Assembly (NCBI RefSeq): GCF_015040615.1
Contig: NZ_CP060402.1
Coordinates: forward strand, 2,170,001 to 2,234,000
Direction of reading: 5' to 3'
From: Microbacterium sp. YJN-G
GTDB lineage: Bacteria > Actinomycetota > Actinomycetes > Actinomycetales > Microbacteriaceae
DNA length: 64,000 bases
Shown: one piece after another, positions 1 through 8,864 of the stretch
Position numbering within the stretch: position 1 is the stretch's first letter
How the letters are laid out: each line of letters starts with the position of its first letter
The notes under the pieces: model-generated
What the model saw: the letters and a program-made list of their open reading frames with translations, nothing else
Told to the model about the DNA's origin: nothing
Databases searched by the model: none
Made by a program: the position numbers and the translations under genes

Positions 1-79
1 CCACCTTCCGCACAGACGCCGCTCGTGCCCCCGCACCTCGGCGCGCAGCACCGCCGAACAACGAACGACGGGAACCACC

Positions 80-871
80 TTGCTCCAGACGATCATCCAG
101 GCGCCGACGGCACTCATCCCCTGGCTGGACCCCGAGACGATCATCAGCGCCGCCGGCCCCTGGGCGCTGCTGGTGGTGTGCTTCATCGTCTTCGCCGAGA
201 CCGGTCTGCTCATCGGGTTCCTGCTGCCCGGCGACACGCTGCTGGTGATCTCCGGGCTGCTGTCGCACCCGATCGGGCAGTCTGAGCACGGCGTGTTCGG
301 ACTGAGCGTCTGGGTGGTCGCGCTGCTGATCGGGCTGGCGGCCTTCGTCGGCGGTGAGGTCGGGTACTTCATCGGCCACAAGGGCGGACCCGCGGTCTTC
401 GAGCGCAGGGAGTCCGGGCTGTTCAGCCGCAAGAACGTCGAACGCACCAATACGTTCTTCGAGCGGTTCGGCGGCATCACGGTCATCCTCGCCCGCTTCG
501 TGCCGATCGTGCGCACCTTCGCGCCGGTCGCTGCGGGTGTCGGGCACATGCCGTGGAAGCGCTATTCGCTGTACAACTTCATCGGTGCGGTCATCTGGGG
601 ATTCGGGCTGACCATGTTCGGCTACCTCATCGGCTTCATCCCGCCGGTCGCCGAGTTCGTCGAGAACTACATCGACCTGATCCTGCTCGCCGCCGTCGGC
701 GGCACCGCGCTGGTCACGCTGTGGCACTACCTCAGCGAGCGCCACAAGGCGAAGAAGGCCGCGGCTGCGGGAACGGACGTCGACACGGATGCCGCCGAGG
801 CGCGTGAGCTCAAGCTCGACGCCGAGGTGTTCGACCGTGCCCCCGACATCGACGGCGACGGCGAGCGCTGA
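80..871 (+). CDS. DedA family membrane protein
   Basis: Polytopic membrane protein of the DedA (SNARE-associated) family; characterised members move undecaprenyl phosphate or phosphatidylethanolamine across the membrane. 263 aa from a TTG start. The family's key residues are visible at the expected spacing: acidic E40 and D52 in ETGLLIGFLLPGD, and R139 and R145 in the amphipathic segment ARFVPIVRTFAP. Hydrophobic segments lie at about 24-62, 73-98, 135-152, 160-185 and 195-215, followed by a charged cytoplasmic tail rich in Lys, Asp and Glu. Convergent with ku. The family is certain; the substrate is inferred only. The TTG start has just a weak GGGAA ribosome site, so the first few residues are uncertain. 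Confidence 0.88.
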   Translation: MLQTIIQAPTALIPWLDPETIISAAGPWALLVVCFIVFAETGLLIGFLLPGDTLLVISGLLSHPIGQSEHGVFGLSVWVVALLIGLAAFVGGEVGYFIGHKGGPAVFERRESGLFSRKNVERTNTFFERFGGITVILARFVPIVRTFAPVAAGVGHMPWKRYSLYNFIGAVIWGFGLTMFGYLIGFIPPVAEFVENYIDLILLAAVGGTALVTLWHYLSERHKAKKAAAAGTDVDTDAAEARELKLDAEVFDRAPDIDGDGER

Positions 872-887
872 CAGCCGCTGGGCCGCC

Positions 888-920
888 TGCGCTTCGCGCG
901 GGAATCTGCGCTTCGCGCGG
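888..920. repeat. 14-bp direct repeat between dedA and ku
   Basis: TGCGCTTCGCGCGG occurs twice (888-901 and 907-920) in the convergent gap. Each copy can fold into a tiny GCGC-TTC-GCGC hairpin. It may be a decayed transcription end; no T-run follows. Confidence 0.5.
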
Positions 921-1016
921 ACGGAATCCCTGATCCGATCCGCGTCAAGCGCATTTCTCCGCGCCAAGCGCACGGCATCCGCCCCCGACGCAGTCGAACT
1001 CAGCCGGTCTTAGGAC

Positions 1017-1874
1017 TCAGCCGGCCTTCTTCTTGCCGCCCGACTTCTTCCCGGACTCCTTCGCATCGGAGCCGCCGCCCTTGCGCGCAGCCTTCGTGCG
1101 CTCGACGCTGGCGCGCAGCGCCTCCATCAGGTCGATGACCTCGCCGCCTGCACCCTCACCCTCCTCGGCGAAGGTCTCGGCGACGTCGAAGGTCTCGCCG
1201 GCCTCGATCTTCGCCTCGATGAGCGTGCGCAGCTCCTTCTGGTACTCGTCGATGTACTCCTCGGGGTCGAAGTCGCTGGAGTAGCTCTCGACGAGCGACG
1301 CCGACAGCTCGAGCTCCTTGGCGCTGACCTTCACATCCTCGTCCAGCGCCGGGAAGGCGGCCTCGCGCACCTCGTCGGCCCACAGCAGCGTCTGCAGCAC
1401 GAGCACGTCTCCGCGCACCCGCAGGGCTGCCAGGCGCGTCTTCTGCCGCAGCGTGAACCGCACGATCGCCGTGCGGTCGGTCTGCTCGAGCGTCTTGCGC
1501 AGCAGCACGTACGCCTTGGGCGACTTCGAGTCGGGTTCGAGGTAGTACGGCCGGTCGAGGGTGAGCAGGTCGATCTGGTCGCTCGGCACGAACTCGACCA
1601 CGTCGATCTCACGGCTCTTCTCCGCCGGCAGCGCCGCGAGATCGTCCTTGGTGAGCACGACGGTCTGCCCGTCGTCGTCGACGTACGCCCGGTCGATGTC
1701 GGCATAGGCGACGGTCTGGCCGCACACCTCGCAGGTGCGCTGGTACCGGATGCGGCCGCCGTCCTCGTCGTGCACCTGGTGCAGCGAGACGTCGTGGTCC
1801 TCGGTGGCCGAATACACCTTGACCGGCACGTTCACCAGGCCGAAGGTCACGGCGCCCTTCCAGATGCTCCTCAT
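1017..1874 (-). CDS. ku: Ku, non-homologous end-joining DNA-end-binding protein
   Basis: Bacterial Ku forms a homodimeric ring on double-strand DNA ends and recruits LigD. 285 aa: the Ku core begins with MRSIWKGAVTFGLVNVPVK and runs to about residue 250; the tail GKKSGGKKKAG is the lysine-rich extension of many actinobacterial Ku proteins, used for DNA binding and LigD stimulation. The ATG at 1874 is preferred over a GTG at 1895 because the conserved core starts there and a -10-like GATACT lies exactly 6 nt upstream. Divergent from ligD, which begins 67 bp away, so the two NHEJ genes share one short promoter region. Confidence 0.95.
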   Translation of the reverse strand: MRSIWKGAVTFGLVNVPVKVYSATEDHDVSLHQVHDEDGGRIRYQRTCEVCGQTVAYADIDRAYVDDDGQTVVLTKDDLAALPAEKSREIDVVEFVPSDQIDLLTLDRPYYLEPDSKSPKAYVLLRKTLEQTDRTAIVRFTLRQKTRLAALRVRGDVLVLQTLLWADEVREAAFPALDEDVKVSAKELELSASLVESYSSDFDPEEYIDEYQKELRTLIEAKIEAGETFDVAETFAEEGEGAGGEVIDLMEALRASVERTKAARKGGGSDAKESGKKSGGKKKAG

Positions 1875-1880
1875 CACACC

Positions 1881-1886
1881 AGTATC
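1881..1886 (-). promoter_or_regulatory. Putative leaderless -10 box of ku
   Basis: GATACT on the minus strand, 6 nt before the ATG at 1874. It departs from TAnnnT at the first base. Confidence 0.45.
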
Positions 1887-1929
1887 ACGAGCCACACCCC
1901 GTCGGGCCAGCCTCTTGACCCTCGCCGAC

Positions 1930-1935
1930 TAATCT
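1930..1935 (+). promoter_or_regulatory. Putative leaderless -10 box of ligD
   Basis: TAATCT followed by a 6-nt spacer and the ATG at 1942. This decides between that ATG and the in-frame GTG at 1936. Confidence 0.6.
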
Positions 1936-1941
1936 GTGTGC

Positions 1942-4434
1942 ATGGCAGCGAGCGGGCGGGTCGTGCAGGTCGACGGCCGTCGCCTGCGCGTCACGAACCT
2001 CGACAAGGTCGTCTACCCCGAGACCGGCACCACCAAGGGCGAGATCCTCGCCTACTACTCGCGCGTCGCCCCGGTGATGCTGCCGCATCTGCGGGGACGA
2101 CCGGTGACCCGCAAGCGCTGGGTGGACGGCGTCGGCACGGCAGAGCATCCCGCCGAGAGCTTCTTCACCAAGCAGCTCGAGCAGGGCGCCCCCGACTGGG
2201 TGCGACGGATGCCGATCGAGCACTCCGACGGCCCGAAGGACTATCCGCTCGCCGATGACGTCGCCACCCTGGTGTGGTTCGCGCAGATCGCCGCGCTCGA
2301 GCTGCACGTGCCGCAGTGGCGGTTCACGCATTTCGGCGGGCGGGGACGGCCAGACCGCCTGGTGCTCGACCTGGATCCAGGCCCCGGTGTGGGCTTGCCC
2401 GAGTGCGCGGAGATCGCGCGGGTCGCGCGCGGCATCCTGACCGGTATGGGACTGGAACCGCTGCCGGTGACCAGCGGCAGCAAGGGTATCCATCTGTACG
2501 CGAGGCTGCCCACCACCGATGACGGCACCGGGCGCCAGACCAGCGACGAGGTCTCGGCGGTCGCGAAGGAGCTGGCCCGGCTGATCGAGGCCGACCATCC
2601 CGACCTCGCCACGCACGTCATGGCCAAGTCCGCCCGCGGCGGCCGGGTGTTCATCGACTGGAGTCAGAACAGCGCCTCGAAGACGACGATCGCGCCGTAC
2701 TCGCTGCGCGGACGCGCCCGTCCGTGGGTCGCCGCCCCGCGCACCTGGGAGGAGCTCGACGACCCCGGCCTGCGGCATCTCGAGTTCGCCGAGGTGCTCG
2801 ACCGGGTGGACGCCGGGATCGATCCGTTCGCGGCGCTCGCGCCGCCCAGCCCGGCGCTTGCCGCCTACCTCGCCAAACGGGATGCCGCGAAGACCCCCGA
2901 ACCGATGCCGAGCACGGCATACGTCGGTTCGGGCGGGGCGCCGCGCTTCGTCATCCAGGAGCATCACGCCAGCCGCCTGCACTACGACCTGCGCATCGAG
3001 CGCGACGGGGTGCTGTTCAGCTGGGCGGTGCCCAAGGGCGTGCCCGAGACGACCGAGCGCAACCATCTCGCGGTGATGACGGAGCCGCATCCGATGGAGT
3101 ACCTCACGTTCGAGGGTGAGATCCCGCGCGGCGAGTACGGCGCGGGTTCGATGACGGTGTGGGACACCGGCACCGTCGCGCTGGAGAAATGGCGCGATGA
3201 CGAGGTCATCGGCACCTTCACGGGACAACCGGGCGGGCGGCTGGGCGCGGCACGTCTCGCGCTGATCCGCACCGAGGGCGAGGGTGAGAAGTCGCAGTGG
3301 CTGCTGCACCGCATGAAGGATCCGGCCGCTCGCCCGGTTCCTGAGCGCCCTTCGTCTCGCCCGGTTCCTGAGCGCCCTTCGTCTCGCACGGTTCGGGAGC
3401 GCCCTTCGTCTCGCTCCGCTCCCTCAGGAGCCGAGGAGCACGAAAGCGCCGTGCCGCCACCGCGGATCGAGCCGATGCTCGCCGAGGCGGGCACGCCGGC
3501 GCTCGCCCGATCGCTGGGCCCCTCCCCCTGGGCCGAGGTCAAGTGGGACGGCATCCGCGCCATCGGCACCTGGCAGACCACAGCATCCGGCGGCCGGTTC
3601 ACGCTGCACACCCGCAACGGCAACGACGTCACCGCCCGGTACCCCGAGCTCACCGCCGACGGCGCTCCGCACCTGCCCGCGACCGGAGCCGTCGTCGACG
3701 GCGAGATCGTCGCCTTCGACGCGCAGGGGCGGCCGAGCTTCGCGCGGCTGCAGCAGCGCATGCACCTCACTCGCGGGCGCGACATCGAGCGTGAGGTGGT
3801 GCGTACCCCGATCGTCTACCTGCTCTTCGACCTGCTGCACCTCGACGGCCACGACCTCACCCGCGTGCCGCTGCGCGAGCGTCGCGAGCTGCTCGAGCAG
3901 CTCGCCGCCGGCCTCGACGCGCCGGTGCAGGTGCCGCCGGTGTTCGAGGATCTGGATGCCGCTCTGGAGCTGAGCCGGCAGCACGGGCTCGAGGGCGTCG
4001 TCGCCAAGGACCCCCGCTCGTCATACCGTCCCGGTCGTCGCTCGTCGTCCTGGCTGAAGCTGAAGAACACGCGCACGCAGGAGGTCGTGATCGTCGGCAT
4101 CCGGCCCGGTCAGGGCAACCGGCGCGAGGGCATCGGCTCGCTGCTGCTCGCCGTGCCCGGTGACGACGGCGCACTCGCCTACGTCGGGCGCGTCGGCACC
4201 GGATTCAGCGATCGGATGCTGCGCGACCTGGCCGAACAGCTCGAACCGCTGCGGACGATGAAACCCGCGCTGGAGGTACCGCCCCCCGACGCTTCCGACG
4301 CGCTGTGGGTGCGTCCGGAACTGGTGGGCGAGGTCGAGTTCGCGAACTGGTCGCCCGGCGGCATCCTGCGGCATTCCCGCTGGCGCGGACTGCGCCCCGA
4401 CAAGTCCCCCGGCGACGTGCGCCGCGAGCCCTGA
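1942..4434 (+). CDS. ligD: LigD, multifunctional NHEJ ligase (POL-PE-LIG)
   Basis: ATP-dependent DNA ligase D of bacterial NHEJ, partner of Ku. 830 aa in the order polymerase (about 10-300, metal-binding D143 and D145 in LDLDPGPGVG), 3'-phosphoesterase (about 325-455, HHASRLHYD at 341-349), then ligase (about 505-825, nucleotidyl-accepting K534 in EVKWDGIR, OB fold at the end). This is the mycobacterial domain order. The linker between phosphoesterase and ligase (464-500) holds three in-frame nonapeptide repeats and looks like a repeat insertion. All catalytic motifs are present. A -10-like TAATCT 6 nt before the ATG points to a leaderless transcript. Confidence 0.96.
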   Translation: MAASGRVVQVDGRRLRVTNLDKVVYPETGTTKGEILAYYSRVAPVMLPHLRGRPVTRKRWVDGVGTAEHPAESFFTKQLEQGAPDWVRRMPIEHSDGPKDYPLADDVATLVWFAQIAALELHVPQWRFTHFGGRGRPDRLVLDLDPGPGVGLPECAEIARVARGILTGMGLEPLPVTSGSKGIHLYARLPTTDDGTGRQTSDEVSAVAKELARLIEADHPDLATHVMAKSARGGRVFIDWSQNSASKTTIAPYSLRGRARPWVAAPRTWEELDDPGLRHLEFAEVLDRVDAGIDPFAALAPPSPALAAYLAKRDAAKTPEPMPSTAYVGSGGAPRFVIQEHHASRLHYDLRIERDGVLFSWAVPKGVPETTERNHLAVMTEPHPMEYLTFEGEIPRGEYGAGSMTVWDTGTVALEKWRDDEVIGTFTGQPGGRLGAARLALIRTEGEGEKSQWLLHRMKDPAARPVPERPSSRPVPERPSSRTVRERPSSRSAPSGAEEHESAVPPPRIEPMLAEAGTPALARSLGPSPWAEVKWDGIRAIGTWQTTASGGRFTLHTRNGNDVTARYPELTADGAPHLPATGAVVDGEIVAFDAQGRPSFARLQQRMHLTRGRDIEREVVRTPIVYLLFDLLHLDGHDLTRVPLRERRELLEQLAAGLDAPVQVPPVFEDLDAALELSRQHGLEGVVAKDPRSSYRPGRRSSSWLKLKNTRTQEVVIVGIRPGQGNRREGIGSLLLAVPGDDGALAYVGRVGTGFSDRMLRDLAEQLEPLRTMKPALEVPPPDASDALWVRPELVGEVEFANWSPGGILRHSRWRGLRPDKSPGDVRREP
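3334..3414 (+). repeat. Three 27-bp in-frame tandem repeats in the ligD linker
   Basis: Units 3334-3360, 3361-3387 and 3388-3414 encode PVPERPSSR, PVPERPSSR and TVRERPSSR. The DNA carries CCTGAG and CCCTTCG blocks like those of the dispersed intergenic repeat of this window, so it may come from a related element. It lies between two folded domains, where extra length is tolerated. Confidence 0.85.
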
Positions 4435-4435
4435 G

Positions 4436-4572
4436 CCTGCCTGGGCCCCTGAGCCCGTCGAAGGGCCTGGGTCCCTGAGCGGGGCCCACGCGGCCAGAGG
4501 CTCCGCGCAGCGCGGAGCGGTGCGTGGAGGGGCCGTGGGGAGCGAAGGGCCTGGCCTGTCGAAGGGGCCAGA
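4436..4572. repeat. REP-like repeats in the ligD / cation-efflux gap
   Basis: Copies of the dispersed element (core CCTGAGCCYGTCGAAGGGCC) fill much of the gap at about 4446-4480, with a diverged copy at 4547-4570. The gap is convergent and non-coding. Confidence 0.75.
4500..4518. terminator. GC hairpin between convergent genes
   Basis: Perfect 8-bp stem GCTCCGCG / CGCGGAGC with a 3-nt CAG loop and no T-run. It could end transcription from ligD and from the cation-efflux gene, or be part of the repeat cluster around it. Confidence 0.4.
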
Positions 4573-4576
4573 GACG

Positions 4577-5497
4577 TCAGGCGTGCGCGGCCTCGCAGTC
4601 GTCGTGATCCGCGGGCTCGAGCTGGAAGGTCGAGTGCTCGACGTCGAAGTGCTCGGCCAGGCACGACTGCAGCTCCTGCAGCAGCTGAGACGAGCGCCCT
4701 GCGGCCAGCGCCGCCGGATCGACCTTGACGTGCGCGGTGAACACCGGCGCGCCGCGGGTCAGCTGCCACACGTGCACGTCATGCACGTCGACGACTCCGG
4801 GATACACCTTCAGGTGCTCACGGATCTCGCTGACGGCCATGCCCTTGGGGGCCGACTCGGCGAGCACCGAGAAGACCTCGCGCAGCAGGGAGACCGCCCG
4901 CGGCAGGATCATCACCGCGATCAGCAGCGAGGCGATCGCGTCGGCGGGCATCCATCCCGTGGTCACGATCACGATCGCGGCGATGATCACCATGACCGAG
5001 CCGATGAGGTCGCCCATCACCTCGAGGTAGGCGCCCCGCACGTTGATGCTGGTCTTCTGCGCGCGGCTGAGCACCCACATCGAGACCGCGTTGGCGATCA
5101 TGCCGACCACTGCGACGACGAGCATGAGGGGACCCGCGACCTCGACCTCGCCCGGATCGACCAGCCGCTGGATGCCCTGCACCGCCACGACGACCATGAG
5201 CACGATGAGGATGATCGCGTTGATCAGCGCCCCGAAGACCTCGGCCCGCTGGTAGCCGAAGGTGCGTCGATCGTCGGCCGGGCGTGCGGCGACCGCCGTG
5301 GCGATCAGGGCGACGACCAGCGCCGACGAGTCGGTGAACATGTGCGCGGCGTCGGCGAGCAGCGCAAGCGAGCCGGAGAGAATCGCGCCGATGACCTGCA
5401 CCACCATGACGGTGGCGGTCAGGCTCAGCGAGATCGTCAGCAGGCGCCGGTGGCCGGCGTCGCGGAGTCCCCCGGGGGCGGGTGCGTGATCGTGCAT
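4577..5497 (-). CDS. Cation diffusion facilitator (CzcD/ZitB type)
   Basis: Proton-coupled exporter of divalent metal (Zn, Co, Cd or similar). 306 aa, six membrane segments and a C-terminal cytoplasmic dimerisation domain (about 215-300). The transport site is H52xxxD56 in TM2 (HMFTD) and E159xxxD163 in TM5 (EVMGD). Most zinc transporters of the family have His where E159 stands, so metal preference may differ. His-containing ends (MHDHAP; DHDDCEAAHA) could bind metal. The start ATG has both a GGAGG and a TAGCCT box 6 nt upstream, so this is its own transcription unit. No metal regulator lies beside it. Confidence 0.92.
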   Translation of the reverse strand: MHDHAPAPGGLRDAGHRRLLTISLSLTATVMVVQVIGAILSGSLALLADAAHMFTDSSALVVALIATAVAARPADDRRTFGYQRAEVFGALINAIILIVLMVVVAVQGIQRLVDPGEVEVAGPLMLVVAVVGMIANAVSMWVLSRAQKTSINVRGAYLEVMGDLIGSVMVIIAAIVIVTTGWMPADAIASLLIAVMILPRAVSLLREVFSVLAESAPKGMAVSEIREHLKVYPGVVDVHDVHVWQLTRGAPVFTAHVKVDPAALAAGRSSQLLQELQSCLAEHFDVEHSTFQLEPADHDDCEAAHA

Positions 5498-5503
5498 GCC
5501 TCC

Positions 5504-5509
5504 AGGCTA
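5504..5509 (-). promoter_or_regulatory. Putative -10 box of the cation-efflux gene
   Basis: TAGCCT on the minus strand with a 6-nt spacer (GGAGGC) to the ATG at 5497. Confidence 0.55.
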
Positions 5510-5593
5510 GGCCGATGTCCCGGCCCCGAAGGCCCGTGTCCCGCAGTCGGGAACGGTAACGGTTCTCAACATCGCGGGTGAGGCGATCGGATG

Positions 5594-6187
5594 CTACAGA
5601 TCGGCGAGCAGCGGGATGAGCGCCTGGAACGCGCGGGCGCGGTGCGACTGGGACTGCTTCTCGGCATCCGAGAAGTCGCCGACCGTGCGCTCGGCCGCCG
5701 GATCCTGCCCGTCGGGGATGAAGATCGGGTCGTACCCGAACCCGCCGGCGCCGGATGCCGTGCGCGCAAGACGCCCCGGCCACACGCCCTCGACGATGTG
5801 CTCGGCACCGTCGGCCGCGACCAGCGCGATGGTCGAGCGGAACTGCGCGGCGCGGTGCGGGTCGGCGATGTCGTGCAGCTGATCGAGCAGCAGCTCGAGG
5901 TTGGCGGCGGCATCCTTGCGCTGCCCCGCCCAGTACGCCGAGAACACTCCGGGCGAACCACCCAGGACGTCGACGCAGATGCCGGAGTCGTCGGCGAGCG
6001 CGGGCAGGCCTGTGTGCGCGGCGGCGGCGCGGGCCTTGATGAGCGCGTTCTCGGCGAACGTCACGCCGTCCTCGACGGGCTCGGGTCCGTCGTAGCCGAC
6101 GACCTCGAGATCGGGACGGGTCGCTGCGACGATCTGCTGGAACTCGGCGACCTTGTGCGGGTTGTGCGTGGCGAGGACAACTTTCAT
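5594..6187 (-). CDS. rdgB: dITP/XTP pyrophosphatase (HAM1/RdgB)
   Basis: Hydrolyses deaminated purine triphosphates (dITP, ITP, XTP) to monophosphates, keeping them out of DNA and RNA. 197 aa starting [16 protein letters not shown], with the family motifs THNPHK (substrate loop), ADDSGICVD (metal and base contact) and SHRARAF near the C-terminus. The ATG at 6187 shares one base with the TGA of rph, so the two are translationally coupled; an upstream extension would run through rph and is rejected. Last gene of the nagZ-murQ-murI-rph-rdgB operon; the rph-rdgB pairing is common in bacteria. Confidence 0.95.
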   Translation of the reverse strand: MKVVLATHNPHKVAEFQQIVAATRPDLEVVGYDGPEPVEDGVTFAENALIKARAAAAHTGLPALADDSGICVDVLGGSPGVFSAYWAGQRKDAAANLELLLDQLHDIADPHRAAQFRSTIALVAADGAEHIVEGVWPGRLARTASGAGGFGYDPIFIPDGQDPAAERTVGDFSDAEKQSQSHRARAFQALIPLLADL

Positions 6188-6945
6188 CAGGCCTGGGCCC
6201 CTGAGCCTGTCGAAGGGTCCAGTGCCGCGAGCTGGTGCTCCTTCAGGGTCGCGCAGCCGTTCACGCCCAGTTCGAGCAGAGCGTCGAGCTCGCGCTTGTC
6301 GAACGGCGCACCCTCGGCGGTGCCCTGCACCTCGACGAACAGGCCGCGGCCGGTGACGACCACGTTCATGTCGGTCTCGGCGCGTACGTCCTCGACGTAT
6401 GCCAGGTCGAGCATGGGCTCGCCGTCGATGATTCCCACCGAGACCGCGGCGACGGTGTCGAGCAGCGGCGTGGAGTTCTTGCCGATGAACTTCTGCGCCC
6501 GGCCCCACTCGATGGCGTCTGCCAGGGCGACGTAGGCTCCGGTGATCGCGGCGGTGCGGGTGCCACCGTCTGCCTGCAGCACGTCGCAGTCGATGACGAT
6601 GGTGTTCTCGCCGAGCGCCTTGGTGTCGACCACGGCGCGCAGCGCCCGGCCGATCAGGCGCGAGATCTCGTGCGTGCGCCCGCCGATGCGGCCCTTCACG
6701 CTCTCGCGGTCGTTACGGCTGTTGGTGGCCCGGGGCAGCATCGCGTACTCGGCGGTGACCCAGCCCTTGCCCTTGCCGGTCAGCCAGCGCGGCACCCCGT
6801 TGGTGAACGAGGCCGTGCACAGCACCTTGGTGCCGCCGAAGCTGATCAGCGCGGATCCCTCGGCGTGCGCGGACCAGCCGCGCTCGATGGTGATCTCGCG
6901 GAGCTGATCGGGGCGTCGGCCGTCGGCGCGGACGATGTCTGACAT
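6187..6945 (-). CDS. rph: Ribonuclease PH
   Basis: Phosphorolytic 3'-exoribonuclease that trims the 3' ends of tRNA precursors. 252 aa, starting [16 protein letters not shown]. RNase PH signatures are clear: [37 protein letters not shown] and the phosphate-binding ADGGTRTAA. The last ten residues, [10 protein letters not shown] (243-252), are encoded by a copy of the dispersed REP-like repeat, so the native C-terminus has been replaced or extended by it; the catalytic core is intact. A GAGAGGA ribosome site precedes the ATG. Twenty bases separate it from murI, inside one operon. Confidence 0.96.
   Translation of the reverse strand: MSDIVRADGRRPDQLREITIERGWSAHAEGSALISFGGTKVLCTASFTNGVPRWLTGKGKGWVTAEYAMLPRATNSRNDRESVKGRIGGRTHEISRLIGRALRAVVDTKALGENTIVIDCDVLQADGGTRTAAITGAYVALADAIEWGRAQKFIGKNSTPLLDTVAAVSVGIIDGEPMLDLAYVEDVRAETDMNVVVTGRGLFVEVQGTAEGAPFDKRELDALLELGVNGCATLKEHQLAALDPSTGSGAQA
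6193..6220. repeat. REP-like repeat forming the 3' end of rph
   Basis: Copy of the dispersed element, here translated as the RNase PH tail and running up to the rph stop and rdgB start. Confidence 0.8.
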
Positions 6946-6965
6946 GGGGTCCTCTCGGGTGGGGT

Positions 6966-7877
6966 TCAGGAGCGGTCGGCGGGCGCCGGGTCGACGGAGT
7001 CTGAGTCGGAGTCGGTGACGGCGGGTTCGGTGACGTCGGAGTCGAGCCCCGCCTCAGACAGGTCGGGCAGCGTGATGACGCCGGTCTGCACGAGTTGCAC
7101 GTCGCGCACCTCCCGGCCCATCAGGCGGTTGGCGAGCACGGTGAAGTCGTCGGCGGACTGGCCTGTCGCCTCGTACACGTAGGCGGGCACGGCGTCGGGC
7201 GAGGCGAGCAGGTCACGGCGCACGAGCTGGCGGTACACGTCGGCGGCGGTCTCATCGTCGCTGGAGACCAGCGAGACGCCGTCGCCCATCACGTAGCTGA
7301 TCGCACCGCGCAGGAACGGGTAGTGGGTGCATCCGAGCACGAGCGTGTCGACTCCGGCCTCCCGCAGCGGCGCGAGGTACTCCTCCGCGACCGCGAGCAC
7401 CTCGGGGGTGCCGGTGATGCCGGCCTCGACGAACTCGACGAAGCGCGGGCAGGCGGCCGTGAACACCTCCAGGCGCTCGTTGACCTCGAGCATGTCCTGG
7501 TAGGCGCGCGAGCTGATGGTCCCGACCGTGCCGATCACGCCGATGCGGCCGTTGCGGGTGGTCGAGACCGCCCGCCGCACGGCGGGGCCGATGACCTCGA
7601 CGACCGGCACGTCGTAGCGTTCCCGCGCGTCGCGCAGCATCGCGGCGGATGCCGTGTTGCAGGCGATCACGAGCATCTTCACGCCCTGCTCGACGAGGGT
7701 GTCGAGCACCTCGAGGCTGTACCGGCGTACGTCGGCGATGGGCTTTGGCCCGTAGGGCGAGTGCGCGGTGTCGCCGATGTAGAGGAAGGATTCCTGCGGC
7801 AGCTGAGCCCGGATGGCGCGGGCGACCGTGAGCCCGCCGACGCCGGAGTCGAAGATGCCGATGGGCGCGTCGTTCAT
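6966..7877 (-). CDS. murI: Glutamate racemase
   Basis: Makes D-glutamate for peptidoglycan from L-glutamate with two cysteine acid/base catalysts. 303 aa from the ATG at 7877 ([15 protein letters not shown]). Catalytic cysteines are visible in VIACNTASA and LGCTHYPFL, and the FDSGVGG loop is intact. The last 30 or so residues are acidic and Ser/Asp-rich (DSDSDSVDP) and look disordered, making the protein longer than the usual 265-280 aa. It begins 11 nt after murQ in the same operon, linking cell-wall precursor synthesis to recycling. Confidence 0.94.
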   Translation of the reverse strand: MNDAPIGIFDSGVGGLTVARAIRAQLPQESFLYIGDTAHSPYGPKPIADVRRYSLEVLDTLVEQGVKMLVIACNTASAAMLRDARERYDVPVVEVIGPAVRRAVSTTRNGRIGVIGTVGTISSRAYQDMLEVNERLEVFTAACPRFVEFVEAGITGTPEVLAVAEEYLAPLREAGVDTLVLGCTHYPFLRGAISYVMGDGVSLVSSDDETAADVYRQLVRRDLLASPDAVPAYVYEATGQSADDFTVLANRLMGREVRDVQLVQTGVITLPDLSEAGLDSDVTEPAVTDSDSDSVDPAPADRS

Positions 7878-7888
7878 GATGCTCAAGC

Positions 7889-8824
7889 CTAGCCCGCGGC
7901 TCCCGCGCCCCGGGTCGCGGCGAGCGCCTGGCGCAGGTTCCCGCCGGCCGCATCCAGAGCGCGGCGGGCGGTGTCGGCATCCGCGCCCGTCTCGACGATC
8001 GCGATCGCGAGCTTCACCGACCCGGATGCCGACTGCAGCGCCCGCGCCGCCTCGGCGGCGTCGCAACCCGTGGCATGCATGACGGTGCGCTCGGCGCGGG
8101 CGCGGAGCTTCTCGTTGGTGGACTGCACGTCGACCATGAGGTTGCCGTACACCTTGCCCGACTGCACCATCGCCAGAGTCGAGAGCGTGTTCAGCACGAG
8201 CTTCTGCGCGGTGCCCGCCTTCAGCCGGGTGGATCCGGCGACCACCTCAGGGCCGGTGACGACCTCGATCGGCGCGTCGGCGAGCCCCGAGATCTCCGCG
8301 TCCCGGTTGCTGGCCACGCTCACGGTGAACGCGCCCTGTGCCCGGGCGGCGCGCAGCGCGCCGACGACGTACGGAGTGCGTCCGGATGCCGAGATACCGA
8401 CGATCACGTCATCCGGACCGAGCTCACGGCCGGCGCTCTCTCCCGCGCGGACATCGTCCTCGGCGTTCTCGATGGCGCGGTGCAGAGCATCCGCGCCACC
8501 CGCGATGAGCCCGGTGACCAGTGCGGGATCGGTGCCGTACGTCGGCGGGATCTCGCTGGCATCCAGTACGCCCATCCGCCCCGCCGTGCCGGCGCCGATG
8601 TACACCAGGCGCCCGCCGCGGCGCAGCCTGCCCACGATGCCGTCGACGGCCCGGGCGATGCTGTCGCGCTCGGCGGCGACGGCCTGCGATGCGACGACGC
8701 CCTGCTCGGCCATCAGCGCCACCTGATCGGCGGTGGCGAGCAGGTCGAGCTCGGCGAATGCCGGGTCGACCGCCTCGGTCGAGAACGTCTCGAGGGCGGA
8801 TCGCAGGTCATCGCGGTCGGTCAT
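7889..8824 (-). CDS. murQ: N-acetylmuramic acid 6-phosphate etherase
   Basis: Cleaves the lactyl ether of MurNAc-6-phosphate to GlcNAc-6-phosphate and D-lactate, in peptidoglycan recycling. 311 aa, SIS (sugar isomerase) fold at about 55-215. The conserved [14 protein letters not shown] carries catalytic E91, and [10 protein letters not shown] is the MurQ signature near residue 240. An AGGAAGAGGAA ribosome site precedes the ATG. It sits between nagZ and murI. No MurNAc kinase or MurP-type PTS is visible in the window, so the source of the phosphorylated substrate is not shown here. Confidence 0.95.
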   Translation of the reverse strand: MTDRDDLRSALETFSTEAVDPAFAELDLLATADQVALMAEQGVVASQAVAAERDSIARAVDGIVGRLRRGGRLVYIGAGTAGRMGVLDASEIPPTYGTDPALVTGLIAGGADALHRAIENAEDDVRAGESAGRELGPDDVIVGISASGRTPYVVGALRAARAQGAFTVSVASNRDAEISGLADAPIEVVTGPEVVAGSTRLKAGTAQKLVLNTLSTLAMVQSGKVYGNLMVDVQSTNEKLRARAERTVMHATGCDAAEAARALQSASGSVKLAIAIVETGADADTARRALDAAGGNLRQALAATRGAGAAG

Positions 8825-8864
8825 GGTTCCTCTTCCTGATCGGTTGGTGCGGCAGCGGGCGTCT

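Noticed and set aside
1885..3309. 474-codon frame opposite ligD
   Set aside because: Overlaps the proven POL and PE motifs of LigD on the other strand; no motifs of its own.
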